Origin: DASRYH01 sp035687245
Lineage (GTDB): Bacteria > Actinomycetota > Coriobacteriia > Anaerosomatales > PHET01
Length of the DNA: 64,000 bases
Assembly: GCA_035687245.1 (NCBI GenBank)
Contig: DASRYH010000028.1
Coordinates: 119,668-183,667, forward strand
Reading direction: 5' to 3'
The notes under the pieces are model-generated. The model did no database searches. It had not been told where the DNA came from and saw only the letters and a program-made list of their open reading frames with translations. This document shows positions 34,769-44,132 of this stretch, one piece after another. Positions within the stretch are counted from its first letter, which is position 1, and every line of letters starts with the position of its first letter. The position numbers and the translations under genes are program-made.

Positions 34769-35283
34769 TGGCTAGCGAGAAGCGACATATGGACGCGCGC
34801 ATGCGGCAGCGCATCACCGTGACCGTCGCGACGCTCGCCCTGCTCGCGAGCGGCGTTGGCTTCGCTGTGGCAGGCGGCATCTTCGCCGACGGCGAGCGAT
34901 CGGGCGTCGTGACGATAGTCTCCCCGCGCGTGGGAGAGGCTGCGGCGAGTGCGGCAGCCGACGCCACGCAGCCCGTTTCGGCGAGCGCCTCAGCGACGAC
35001 AGCCGCGAGCGCGGCGGATGCCGTGGACACGGGCACCAGCAGTAGCCCATCCTCCTCGAGCTCCTCGGGCGGATCGGGCGCGAAGAAGTCGTCTTCGGCA
35101 AAGCACTCCTCGACAAAGCCCAGAACCCAGAGAGCAGGAGACGGCGACGAGGACGACGAACACGAGACCATCACCCCGAGTGTGCGCGACGACAACGACG
35201 AGGACGACGAGAAGAAGAGCGAGTCGCACGACAGCAAGAACGGGGATAGTGAACAGGAATCGTCCGAGTCCCACTCGGACTGA
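34768..35283 (+). CDS. Secreted or anchored Ser-rich acidic protein, function unknown
   Basis: This 171-residue protein has a basic N-terminus, one membrane segment (about residues 16-37) and a disordered remainder: Ala/Ser-rich, then SSSPSSSSSSGGSG, then a highly acidic tail (GDGDEDDEHETITP, DDNDEDDEKK) with many Ser and His. It overlaps the 30-heme cytochrome stop by ATGA, so the two are co-translated. The acidic tail could bind cations or the basic heme repeats. No family is recognised. Confidence 0.75.
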   Translation: MASEKRHMDARMRQRITVTVATLALLASGVGFAVAGGIFADGERSGVVTIVSPRVGEAAASAAADATQPVSASASATTAASAADAVDTGTSSSPSSSSSSGGSGAKKSSSAKHSSTKPRTQRAGDGDEDDEHETITPSVRDDNDEDDEKKSESHDSKNGDSEQESSESHSD

Positions 35284-35309
35284 ACACGACCCATTCGAAG
35301 GGCTCGCGC

Positions 35310-35975
35310 TTGAACATCCTTCTTGTCGAAGACGAAGAGCGCATCGCGGCGTTCGTCAACAAAGGGCTGAGTGCCGAAGGCCATAGCGTCGAGCACGTCG
35401 CGACCGCCTCCGAAGCGATCTCTATCGCCACCACGCACGATTTCGACGTGGTGCTTCTCGACCTCGTACTCCCCGACGGCAGCGGCAAGCAGGTTCTTCA
35501 AAGCATTAGACGCATCAAGCCTGAGCTGCCCGTGATCGTGGTGAGCGCCCTAGGCGAGATCGACGACAAGGTCGACCTACTCGATCTGGGCGCCAACGAC
35601 TACCTGGTCAAGCCTTTCGCCTTCGCCGAACTGGCGGCTCGCATCCGAGCGGTGGCACGCACTACCACCGAGACGAGCCGAGTGCTCACCGCAGGCGACC
35701 TGTGCCTCGACACGCGCACGCGAGTAGCCACACGCGGCAACACCTCCGCCGACCTCCCGTCCCGCGAGTTCGCACTGCTTGAGTACCTGATGCGCCACCC
35801 GGGCCAGGTGCTCACGCGACAGCAGATCCTCGACGCGGTGTGGGGGATTTCGTTCGACACCGACAGCAATGTCGTGGACGTCTACGTGGGCTACCTACGG
35901 CGCAAGCTGGACGGCGTGGGCGAGGACTCCGCGATCGAGACTGTACGCGGTGCGGGGTACCGTGTCCGCGCCTAG
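35310..35975 (+). CDS. OmpR-family response regulator
   Basis: The 221-residue regulator has a receiver domain with the acidic pocket VEDEE, phospho-acceptor Asp51 (LLDLVLPDG) and KPF, followed by a winged-helix DNA-binding domain (LPSREFALLEYLMRHPGQVL, VDVYVGYLRRKLD). The start is a TTG 27 bases after the acidic-protein stop. It overlaps the histidine kinase gene and probably controls the cytochrome cluster or a related target. Confidence 0.93.
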   Translation: MNILLVEDEERIAAFVNKGLSAEGHSVEHVATASEAISIATTHDFDVVLLDLVLPDGSGKQVLQSIRRIKPELPVIVVSALGEIDDKVDLLDLGANDYLVKPFAFAELAARIRAVARTTTETSRVLTAGDLCLDTRTRVATRGNTSADLPSREFALLEYLMRHPGQVLTRQQILDAVWGISFDTDSNVVDVYVGYLRRKLDGVGEDSAIETVRGAGYRVRA

Positions 35976-37395
35976 GCGACTGCATCTGGCAGCCAGCACC
36001 CGAGTGCTGCTCGCAATGACGAGCGTGCTCGCGGTCGCGGTGCTCGTACTCGGCGCAACCGCGTATTCGATCACCGTACGCACACTCACTGCGCAGGTCG
36101 ACTCAGAGCTGCAGGCCGAAGCACACGCGTATTCGGCGGCCTTGCGTAGCGCTCCCGAGACCGAAGCGGTGAGCGACGCCACCCGTGCCTACCTGCAGGG
36201 ACGCGCAGTTACCGGCTCGGGGCGCGACGTGGTGCTGTCGGTGACGTTCGACAGCGGGCACACGATGTCGAACTCGGACCTGCGCCTGGAGCGCGCGCCC
36301 GACAACGCCGCCGTACGCACACCCATACGCCGTCAGTCGTTCTCGACGGTGACGGTGGCAGGCGACGCCTACCGCGTGCTGTCGGTGCCGGTGTACGCGA
36401 AAGCAGGCCGCGTGGCGACCTTCCAGGCCGCGATCGCGCAAGCGTCGTTCCAGGACGCGGCGGGCAGCATCGCGCTGACGCTGGCCGCCGCTGGGCTCAT
36501 CGCCCTTGCAATCGCGCTGCCGCTCTCCTACTTCGCGACGCGCGGCTCGCTGCAGCCGCTCACGCACATGGCGCGCGACGCTGCCGAGATCTCCCATGCG
36601 CAGCCCGGACGCCGCATCGACTACGAGGGGCCGGATGACGAGCTCGGTTCGCTGGCCGAGTCACTCAACGCGATGCTCGCGCGTCTCGAGCGTTCGTTCG
36701 AAGACCAGCGGCAGTTCGTCGCCGATGCGAGCCACGAGCTGCGTACACCCGTCGCCGTGATCCGCGGCAACATCGAGCTCATGCGCTCGACCAACATCGG
36801 CGACGCCGACCGGGAGCAGGCGCTCGCGATGATCTCAGACGAGGCCTGCCGAATGACACGGCTGCTCGACGACCTGCTCTCACTCGCGCGCTTCGAACGC
36901 GGCGGCGCGCGGCACTTCCAGCCGCTATCGGCCCAGACGCTGCTCGAGGAGGCTCGCGCTCGGGCGCGGGCCGCGGGCTCCGTGAACGTCGACCTCACCG
37001 CGGGCTGCGACGCGTGGATCGACGGCGACCCCGACCTGCTCGATCAGGCCATTGCGAACCTCGTCCGAAACGCCTCCGAGCACGCTGGCGACTCCGGCCA
37101 TATACGGCTCGCATGCAATCTCGATGGCACCTCGGTTGTGATGTCGGTAACCGACGATGGGCCAGGGATTGCCGAAGAGGACCTCGATCGCATCTTCGAC
37201 CGCTTCTACCGCCCGCCGGGCCAGCCGCGCGCGGGTGAGAGCGCTGGCGGAGCCGGACTCGGGCTCGCAATCACGCGTCGCATCATCGAGGCGCACGGTG
37301 GCACCGTCCGTGCCGAGAACGCGCAGCCCACGGGCGCGCGCTTCGTGGTGACGCTGCCGGCATCGAGCGAACAGATGTCGGGCGGTAACCTCTAA
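35962..37395 (+). CDS. Sensor histidine kinase
   Basis: This 477-residue kinase has two membrane segments (about residues 13-36 and 167-190) around an outside sensor of about 130 residues, a HAMP linker, a HisKA H-box (ADASHELRTPVAVIRGN, His at about 258) and a catalytic domain with the N-box VRNASEHA, G1 DDGPGI and G2 GAGLGLAI. The GTG start lies inside the response regulator's last codons, so the pair is translationally coupled. The signal is unknown; the outside domain has no cysteine or heme motif. Confidence 0.93.
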   Translation: MSAPRRLHLAASTRVLLAMTSVLAVAVLVLGATAYSITVRTLTAQVDSELQAEAHAYSAALRSAPETEAVSDATRAYLQGRAVTGSGRDVVLSVTFDSGHTMSNSDLRLERAPDNAAVRTPIRRQSFSTVTVAGDAYRVLSVPVYAKAGRVATFQAAIAQASFQDAAGSIALTLAAAGLIALAIALPLSYFATRGSLQPLTHMARDAAEISHAQPGRRIDYEGPDDELGSLAESLNAMLARLERSFEDQRQFVADASHELRTPVAVIRGNIELMRSTNIGDADREQALAMISDEACRMTRLLDDLLSLARFERGGARHFQPLSAQTLLEEARARARAAGSVNVDLTAGCDAWIDGDPDLLDQAIANLVRNASEHAGDSGHIRLACNLDGTSVVMSVTDDGPGIAEEDLDRIFDRFYRPPGQPRAGESAGGAGLGLAITRRIIEAHGGTVRAENAQPTGARFVVTLPASSEQMSGGNL

Positions 37396-37405
37396 GGGCG
37401 TCTAC

Positions 37406-39322
37406 TCAGGCCTTGCGCAGCACGCGCAGGTCGCCTTCGCGCTTCGTGTATCCCTGCGCGTCGAAGTACTCCAGCAGCGGAATCGCGTACTTGCGCGAGA
37501 CGTCGAGAGCGCTGCGAAGGTCGGCGGCCGTAGCGCCCTCGGGCGTCGCGCTCAGATGCGTCGCGACTCGCTCGCGAGCGGTCTCGAAGGCGGAGAGCGC
37601 GAAGACCATGTCGCTGTTCACGCGCACGATTCGACCCTCTGTTGCCAGCCGGCCCAGCACCTTACGCGCGATACCTTGGTCCGCGCCAGCTTCTGCAGCG
37701 AGCTCCGGAATCGAGGCCGGATTCAGTCCCTGCGACTCGAGCAGCGCCAGCAGCGACATCTCTGCCGCGGCCTCTGCCGCGCGTGCCGACGACGCCGCCT
37801 TGGGGTGGCTGACCTGCCCTTTTTCGACACTCACCAAGTCGCGGGCCACCGCCACTTCAAGTATCGCATCAAAGCCCTTCGGCGATAGACGTCTGTCCAC
37901 GCGGTCGCGCAGAGCTGCCGAAGCGATGCCGGTGGCGTTGGGCTCGGCCTCGTGGAAGGCGAGAAGCTGAGCCTCGACGGTTGCCACCATGTGCTCGAGC
38001 GCCTCGGGCGCGATGAACGCAGTCTCTCCGGCCACCTTCACGCGCTCGAGCTTCGCTTTGTTGAGATCGTCGGCGACGCTCGCGCGCGGCACGCCGAGGG
38101 CGGAGGCGACCTCCGCGCTCGTCATGGGCAGGCCGCGGGCTTCGAGCAGGCCCACGCTCGCCTGCGTGAGGTCGTGGGCGACCAGCGCCTCGAGAAGCTC
38201 TCGCTCGTGGGCTTTGAGCACCGTTCGGCGTGGCGGAAGCGCGTCCAGCACGAGCCCGCCGCCGATCGTGTAGACCGGCGAGTAGCTGCGCACGATGTAG
38301 TGGTCGCCGTAGCGCGGGGCGAGCACCTCTTCCAGCCGCACCTGCGCAAGGCAGCTCTGGCCGGGTGCGAGGGTGTCGCGCTCCATGAGCAGCACGCGGC
38401 CAAGCACCTCGCGCGTCCCGTGGTGCACGTGTACGCGGGCGCCGCTTTCGAAGGGCCGGTCGTCGCCCGGTGTCCCGAGGAAGGTGAAGCGCGCGTCGAA
38501 GCGGTCGGTCGGGGTAAGCGTGCCTGGCGCGGCCACGATGTCGCCGCGGTCGATCTCGTCGCGCTCGATGCCGGCGAGGTTCATCGCGACTCGTTGGCCC
38601 GCGTGTGCGCGCTCTACGGGCGCCGAGTGCACCTGCACGCCGCGCACGCGTCCGGTTATGCCGCTGGGATAGAGCTCGACGGGGTCGTCTTTGGCGGCAC
38701 TGCCCGACCACATCGTGCCGGTGACCACCGTGCCCGCGCCAGCGATCGTGAAGACGCGATCCACGGGAAGTCGTAGCGGAAGGTTCGCCTGGCGCGGCTG
38801 CGCCTCGGTGGCAACTTCATCGAGCGTGGCGAGCAGCTCGGGCAGGCCCGCCCCTGTCTTGGAGGAGACCGCGACGACGGGTGCGCCTTCGATGCTCGTG
38901 CCCTTGAGCAGCTGCTCGATGTCGGCTTTCACGAGCGAGACCCAGTCCGCGTCGGCAAGGTCGGCTTTCGTGAGTGCGACCACGCCGCGGTCGATGCCCA
39001 GCAGGTCGACGATGGCGAGATGCTCGCGCGTCTGCGGCATGACTCCATCGTCGGCAGCCACTACGAGGAGCACGACATCGACTCCGGTCGCACCGGCCAC
39101 CATCTGGCGGACGAACTTCTCGTGCCCCGGCACGTCGACGACGCCCATGCTTCGGCCGCTTGGAAGCTCGAGGCGCGCAAAGCCGAGCTCGATCGTGATG
39201 CCGCGGTCCTTCTCTTCCTTCAGGCGGTCGGGGTCGACGCCGGTGAGCGCCTTGATGAGCGAGGACTTGCCGTGGTCGATATGACCGGCGGTTCCGAGAA
39301 CGAGCGACGGATCGCTTGCCAC
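37406..39322 (-). CDS. selB: Selenocysteine-specific elongation factor SelB
   Basis: SelB (638 residues) delivers Sec-tRNA to UGA codons marked by a SECIS. The GTPase domain starts GTAGHIDHGKSSL (residues 10-22), with DVPGHEKFV and TKAD motifs. Translation-factor domains 2-3 follow, then the C-terminal winged helices that bind SECIS RNA (about residue 370 onward). GTG start, nine bases after the selA stop. Last gene of the selD-yedF-selA-selB set. Confidence 0.96.
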   Translation of the reverse strand: MASDPSLVLGTAGHIDHGKSSLIKALTGVDPDRLKEEKDRGITIELGFARLELPSGRSMGVVDVPGHEKFVRQMVAGATGVDVVLLVVAADDGVMPQTREHLAIVDLLGIDRGVVALTKADLADADWVSLVKADIEQLLKGTSIEGAPVVAVSSKTGAGLPELLATLDEVATEAQPRQANLPLRLPVDRVFTIAGAGTVVTGTMWSGSAAKDDPVELYPSGITGRVRGVQVHSAPVERAHAGQRVAMNLAGIERDEIDRGDIVAAPGTLTPTDRFDARFTFLGTPGDDRPFESGARVHVHHGTREVLGRVLLMERDTLAPGQSCLAQVRLEEVLAPRYGDHYIVRSYSPVYTIGGGLVLDALPPRRTVLKAHERELLEALVAHDLTQASVGLLEARGLPMTSAEVASALGVPRASVADDLNKAKLERVKVAGETAFIAPEALEHMVATVEAQLLAFHEAEPNATGIASAALRDRVDRRLSPKGFDAILEVAVARDLVSVEKGQVSHPKAASSARAAEAAAEMSLLALLESQGLNPASIPELAAEAGADQGIARKVLGRLATEGRIVRVNSDMVFALSAFETARERVATHLSATPEGATAADLRSALDVSRKYAIPLLEYFDAQGYTKREGDLRVLRKA

Positions 39323-39331
39323 CGCGCTACC

Positions 39332-40726
39332 CTACCGGCCCGCGATGGCGGCGAGCGCGGCCACGATCTCTGCGTCTTCGCCCGCACCGAGCGTGCGCGG
39401 ATCGAGCAGCAGCTCGCCTTCGTTGATGCGCGCGATGATGTGCGGCTCGCCCAGCCGGAGCTTGCACTCAAGCTCGTCGACGGAGGTCGCCGAAGGTGCG
39501 ATGGCCACGACGACCGTGGGGATGTCGGCCATCGGCAGCGCTCCACCACCGGCGCGCGAGACGTCGTCGCGCACGCTGACCGCGAATGCGTCACCGCAGG
39601 CGGCGGCGATCGCGTCGCGCAGCCCGGTGGCGCGCTCAGCTGCTTCGGCGTGCGTCATCGAGAGCATGCGCAGCGTCGGAATCTGGGTACGCGCTTTGGC
39701 GGGGTCGAGGTAGAGCCGAAGCGTGGTCTCGAGCGCCGCGAGCGTCATCTTGTCGAGCCGAACGGCGCGCGCGAGCGGGTGCCTCTTGAGCGCGGAGATC
39801 ACGTGGTAGCGCCCCACCAGGATGCCGGCCTGCGGACCGCCGAGCAGCTTGTCGCCCGAACAGGTGATGACATCGGCGCCGGCAGCTACGCTCTGGCTGA
39901 CGGTCGGCTCCTCGGGAAGACCCCATTCGCGCAGGTCGACCAGCACACCAGAGCCCTGGTCCTCCATCACGGGGATGCCGTGCTGCTGCCCCAGCTGCAC
40001 GAGCTCGGAGAGCTCGACCTCGTCGGTGAAGCCCACCACACGGTAGTTGCTCGTGTGGACCTTGAGCAGCAGCCCCGTGCGATCGGACAGCGCGTTCTCG
40101 TAGTCGCGCAAATGCGTCTTATTGGTGGTGCCGACCTCGACCATCGTGGCGCCGGACTCCGCCATCACGTCCGGCACGCGGAAGGAGCCACCGATCTCGA
40201 CGAGCTGCCCGCGGCTGACGATCGCTTCCTTTCCGCGCGCGAGCCCCGCGATCGCGAGCATCACAGCGGCGGCGTTGTTGTTCACGGCCATCGCGGCTTC
40301 TGCGCCCGTGAGCTTGCACAGCAGCTGCTCGACGTGCACGTGGCGGCTGCCACGCTCTCCGCTCTCGACGTCGAACTCGAGGGTGGAGTAGCCGGCGGCG
40401 ACTTCGTCCACAGCCGCGACAGCTTCGGCAGCCAGTGGCGACCGGCCGAGGTTCGTGTGCACCACGATGCCGGTCGCGTTGATGACTCGCCGAAGACTCC
40501 GGCGCGCCTTCTGCGCGGCGATTGCCACAGCGCGCGCGGCCACGGCATCGGCACCGGCGTCGGCCTCTTGGCCACCAAGCAGCGCAGAGCGCGTCGCGTC
40601 GATAGCGTCGCGGACGGCATCGACCACGAGCACGCGAGGCATCGTCTCTGCGAGTGCGGCGATGTCCTCGCGCTCGAGCAGCACGTCAACCTTAGGAAGC
40701 TGTCTGAGCAGCGCGTTAGTATCCAT
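39332..40726 (-). CDS. selA: L-seryl-tRNA(Sec) selenium transferase SelA
   Basis: SelA (464 residues) turns Ser-tRNA-Sec into Sec-tRNA using selenophosphate and PLP. Conserved parts include INATGIVVHTNLGRSPL and the PLP-lysine motif ITCSGDKLLGGPQAG at about residue 290. The ATG at 40726 (MDTNALL) was chosen; the preceding 33 codons read into the yedF end and are unconserved. No good ribosome site is seen, but TACAAT lies about ten bases before the ATG, so a leaderless transcript is possible. Confidence 0.96.
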   Translation of the reverse strand: MDTNALLRQLPKVDVLLEREDIAALAETMPRVLVVDAVRDAIDATRSALLGGQEADAGADAVAARAVAIAAQKARRSLRRVINATGIVVHTNLGRSPLAAEAVAAVDEVAAGYSTLEFDVESGERGSRHVHVEQLLCKLTGAEAAMAVNNNAAAVMLAIAGLARGKEAIVSRGQLVEIGGSFRVPDVMAESGATMVEVGTTNKTHLRDYENALSDRTGLLLKVHTSNYRVVGFTDEVELSELVQLGQQHGIPVMEDQGSGVLVDLREWGLPEEPTVSQSVAAGADVITCSGDKLLGGPQAGILVGRYHVISALKRHPLARAVRLDKMTLAALETTLRLYLDPAKARTQIPTLRMLSMTHAEAAERATGLRDAIAAACGDAFAVSVRDDVSRAGGGALPMADIPTVVVAIAPSATSVDELECKLRLGEPHIIARINEGELLLDPRTLGAGEDAEIVAALAAIAGR

Positions 40727-40790
40727 ATAGAGGATTGTATCCGAGCAGCCGCCTATTCCGACCGCTGGCGCCCCATGCGCGGCGCCGGAC

Positions 40791-41129
40791 CTACGCGATG
40801 GTGACCACGGCATCGGGCCCAGCAAGCGCGGCCACCGAGTCGTTCATGTTGCCCACCTGGCCGACCTGCAGCTGGTCGGCGAGGCCTAGGTAGTCGAGGC
40901 ACGTGCCGCAAGCGCGCACTACCACGCCCTTCTCCTCGAGAATGCGCAGGTCTTCGATGACCTCGGAGCCCTTGCACGCCAAGCGAACGCCCTCATTCAT
41001 CATCATGACGGCGATCGGCGCTTCTTCATTGCGGGCGAGGGAGTAGAGGAAGCTACGCATGAGGACGCGGCCCAAGCCGGCGTCGTCGCGGCCGATCGTG
41101 TCGGTGAGAACCAGGAAGCGCTTCGCCAT
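40791..41129 (-). CDS. yedF: YedF-like DsrE-domain protein of selenium metabolism
   Basis: The 112-residue protein corresponds to the DsrE-like C-terminal domain of YedF (FLVLTDTIGRDDAGLGRVLM, GTCLDYLGL) and lacks the usual N-terminal TusA domain. One cysteine in ACGTCLDY fits the conserved cysteine of the family; a role in selenium or sulfur transfer is inferred from its constant company with selD. The ATG at 41129 has GGAG six bases before; an earlier ATG at 41141 contains that site and is rejected. It lies between selD and selA. Confidence 0.88.
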   Translation of the reverse strand: MAKRFLVLTDTIGRDDAGLGRVLMRSFLYSLARNEEAPIAVMMMNEGVRLACKGSEVIEDLRILEEKGVVVRACGTCLDYLGLADQLQVGQVGNMNDSVAALAGPDAVVTIA

Positions 41130-41172
41130 TGAGAACTCCATAATCGCGGATTAGACGTAAAGTCAGTCCCGA

Positions 41173-42219
41173 TTATAGTACGACGACGCTGCCCGGCTCG
41201 CCCCCAACGAATCTGCCCAACGCCGCACACAGCACACCGCGAGCCGCGAGCTCAACCTCGAGCGAATCGATGCGCTCCGGCGCCACGGCCATCATCAGTC
41301 CGCCGCTTGTCTGCGGGTCGCAGATGACTTTCGACCAGAGCTCGCGATCCTCGGCTGCGCGCCACTCGATGAACTCGTCGGCCCAAGCGGTGACGTCGGC
41401 AGTGCGTCCCGGCACGACCCCGTCGGCAGCGAATTCGAGGGTGCGCTCGAAGAGCGGCACATGCGCAAGTTCGATCTCGACGGCCAGCCCGCTCGCCTTC
41501 GCCATCTCGTGTACGTGGCCGGCGAGGCCGAAGCCGGTGAGGTCCGTGCCTGCGTTCACGCCGACGGCCATCATCGCTTCGCAGGCCGCCTTGTTGAGCG
41601 CGGCCATCGATTCGATGACCTCGCGCGCGCCGTCTTCGTCGACCAGACCGCGCTTGAGTGCCGTTCCCCAGATGCCGGTACCCACCGGCTTGGTGAGCAC
41701 GAGGACGTCACCGGCCTTCGCGCCGCGATTTCGCACGACGCGGTCGGGCTCGACGATCCCCATGACCGACAGGCCGTACTTCGGCTCCTTGTCGTCGATG
41801 GTGTGCCCACCAACCGTTACTGCGCCTGCTTCAGCGACCTTCTCGGAGCCGCCGCGCACCACTTCGCCCACCACGTCTGGCCCCAGCGAGCAGGGGAACG
41901 CGAGAAGGTTCATCGCCGTGAGCGGGCGCCCGCCCATCGCGTAGATGTCGGAGAGCGCGTTGGCAGCCGTGATCCTGCCGAAGTCGTAGGGGTCGTCCAC
42001 GATGGGCGTGAAGAAGTCGACCGTCAGCAGCGTGGCGATCTCATCGGTGAGCCGGTAGACCGCCGCGTCATCGCTCGTCTCGAAGCCGAGCATGAGGGCG
42101 TCAGTCTGGCCGGGCGCTATCTTGTCGAGCACTGCCTGAAGGTCCGCCGGACCCCACTTGGCCGCTCAACCAGCCTTGCTGGAAAGCTGTGTGAGCCGCA
42201 CGCGCGCCTCATCGGTCAT
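41173..42219 (-). CDS. selD: Selenide water dikinase SelD, selenocysteine-containing
   Basis: SelD makes selenophosphate from selenide and ATP. The downstream frame alone starts at 42132 and lacks the catalytic N-terminus. Reading through a TGA at 42168-42166 gives a 348-residue protein with selenocysteine at residue 18, in LSSKAG-Sec-AAKWGPADL, the position of the catalytic Cys/Sec and its essential Lys in SelD. Other motifs: TVDFFTPIVDDPYDFGRITA, NALSDIYAMGGRP, VGGHTIDDKEPKYG, TDLTGFGLAGHV and DPQTSGGLM. The length is the family norm only with the readthrough. Confidence 0.94.
42139..42155 (-). promoter_or_regulatory. Candidate SECIS hairpin of selD
   Basis: Just after the UGA the minus strand can form GGGGUCC-GGC-GGACCUU, a 7-bp stem (two G-U pairs at the base) with a tight GGC loop. 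Spacing from UGA is about ten bases, similar to fdhA, but the loop differs from GGUCU, so recognition by SelB needs testing. Confidence 0.6.
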
Positions 42220-42231
42220 CCGCCCTCCCCC

Positions 42232-44130
42232 CTACTTCTTCGACTCTGTGCGGTACGCGATTCTGAGTGCCACCGCGTCTGAGGCCTTCACACTCACGCC
42301 GAACGCCGTCGAGTTCACCTCGACCGCTTCTCCGCCGCGCACATCGGCGATGCTTGCGACGAGCCGGTACAGCGTGACATTCGCCGAATGCTCCTCGGCG
42401 TCATGGTTTACCAGAACGAGAACGTCGCTGTCCTCTCCTTGGAAGAGCGCCACTTCGATGCCCGCGACATCGCATGCGACGAGCGGCTCGCAGCCCGCCA
42501 TCCGGGCCGCTGCCGCGTAGACCTCAGAGAGCATGCACAGCGCGTCTTTGGGCACCACGAGCGGGTCGACCAGCGAGAGTGCGCGCTCGAGCGGTGCGGC
42601 GATGTAGACGAGGCGTCCTTGGCCGACGCGGTTGAGGGTGAGCAGCGGGTTGCCGTTGGCGTCGGTAGCGATCACGGTCGCCGAAGTGGGCGACAGAAGT
42701 GCGTAGGCGGGCAGCTCGAGTGGCGCGTCGAAGCTCGCCAGCGCGCCCAGCGCCTCGGGCTGCGCGACTCGGCATGCCAGCAACTCGCCCGGACCGGCGT
42801 CGCCCAGATAGTCGACGCCCACCAGCTCGCGCACTGTCGCGTCGAGCTCGCTTCCGCCGTAGCTCACGACGAGCGAGCCGCCGGACTGCGCGAATTCGGC
42901 GAGCCGCTCCCAGATCTCAGGCGAGAGCGTGATCGCGCTTGGGACGATAAGCACCGCGAACGCCGAAAGGCCGTCGGACTCGCGCACGACGGTGACGGGG
43001 AGGTGCGCTTGTTTCGCGGCCACGAATGCCTGAAGTGCCGAACGCGGGTCGAACAGCCCGCCCAGCGACGGCAGTGGCTCGAAGCGCTCGGCCGGCAGCA
43101 CGACTGCGACACGCTCCGGGACGAGTGCGAGCGTGTCCAGGTCGATGCAAGCGATCGAATGGATAGCGGACGACAACGCATCACAGGCGGGCTTCGGCGT
43201 GCCGTCGGCGTCGGCGATGCCGACGAGCGACTCGAAGGGGTCGACGTAGTAGGGCTCGCGGCTGTCGCTCATGAAGTCGCGCACCCGCCGAATCACCGCA
43301 CCTGATGCACGGTTGGCGAGTGCCGACCAGACGGATACGCGAAGGGCCGCGGCCTCTTCGGCAAGTGAGTTCTGATGACCCGCCGGCCCAACGTCGTCGA
43401 GCATCACGCGACGCTCTCCAGCGGCGAGCTGCAGCAGGAATGGCTCCGTGTAGGTTGCGGCACCGCGGGCGATGGGCCCGTCGGCGATGTAGGCGCGATA
43501 GGACTCGGTCGCATGCGCGACGAGCACCTCGCCGGTGTGCAGGATCTCGCGCGCATCGAAGCCCGATGAGCGGAAGAGCGTCTCGGCATCCGCGCCGATG
43601 ATCACGGGCCGCTTCGGGTCGTGCTCACGGACGGCCTCGGTGAGCGCGCTTGCCCAGACCTTGAGGTCTTCGGCAGCGGTGAATCCGGAGAGAAACGCCT
43701 CGTCGCCAAGCTGCCAGGCGAAGACGCCCTGAACGGAGGAGAGTCGGCTCACCACGAGCGAGACGAGTTCGGCTTCACGCTGGACGAGATAGGCGTCGGT
43801 GCGCGGGTCGCGCTTCTGGCCCCACGAGACCTGTGCGAGGTCGGCATGGCGGTCATCGGCCAAGAAGCAGACGATCGAGCGCATCGAGGTCTTGCGAATC
43901 GCGTCCACGATGTCGGCGAGCCGCGCGAGCAGCTTCTCGTCGTAGAGCCCGACCTGCGGCTCGAACGCGCGCCAGCCCACCAGCACACGCACGAGCGTGC
44001 AGCCCGCGTTGGCGAGCAGCTCGATCTCTTCGGCGAGGTCACGGTCGTACCAGCGGTCGGGCGTGAGCGACTCGTCGTCGAGCGGGTGGAGCGTGGCGCC
44101 TATCGGAAAGAGCGGATTGCGCTTCGGCAC
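42232..44130 (-). CDS. Glycoside-hydrolase-like protein (beta-galactosidase type TIM barrel with GATase-like domain)
   Basis: This 632-residue cytoplasmic protein (no signal) has an N-terminal TIM-barrel part (ANAGCTLVRVLVGWRAFEPQ, GVFAWQLGDEAFLSG), a middle domain like the trimerisation domain of GH42 beta-galactosidases (LIVPSAITLSPEIWERLAEF, AQSGGSLVVSYGG) and a small C-terminal beta domain. The substrate is unknown. GTG start with GGGAGGGAG upstream, two bases after the TPR gene stop. It is the third gene of an operon with a TPR and a B12-binding protein. Confidence 0.75.
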   Translation of the reverse strand: MPKRNPLFPIGATLHPLDDESLTPDRWYDRDLAEEIELLANAGCTLVRVLVGWRAFEPQVGLYDEKLLARLADIVDAIRKTSMRSIVCFLADDRHADLAQVSWGQKRDPRTDAYLVQREAELVSLVVSRLSSVQGVFAWQLGDEAFLSGFTAAEDLKVWASALTEAVREHDPKRPVIIGADAETLFRSSGFDAREILHTGEVLVAHATESYRAYIADGPIARGAATYTEPFLLQLAAGERRVMLDDVGPAGHQNSLAEEAAALRVSVWSALANRASGAVIRRVRDFMSDSREPYYVDPFESLVGIADADGTPKPACDALSSAIHSIACIDLDTLALVPERVAVVLPAERFEPLPSLGGLFDPRSALQAFVAAKQAHLPVTVVRESDGLSAFAVLIVPSAITLSPEIWERLAEFAQSGGSLVVSYGGSELDATVRELVGVDYLGDAGPGELLACRVAQPEALGALASFDAPLELPAYALLSPTSATVIATDANGNPLLTLNRVGQGRLVYIAAPLERALSLVDPLVVPKDALCMLSEVYAAAARMAGCEPLVACDVAGIEVALFQGEDSDVLVLVNHDAEEHSANVTLYRLVASIADVRGGEAVEVNSTAFGVSVKASDAVALRIAYRTESKK

Positions 44131-44132
44131 GT

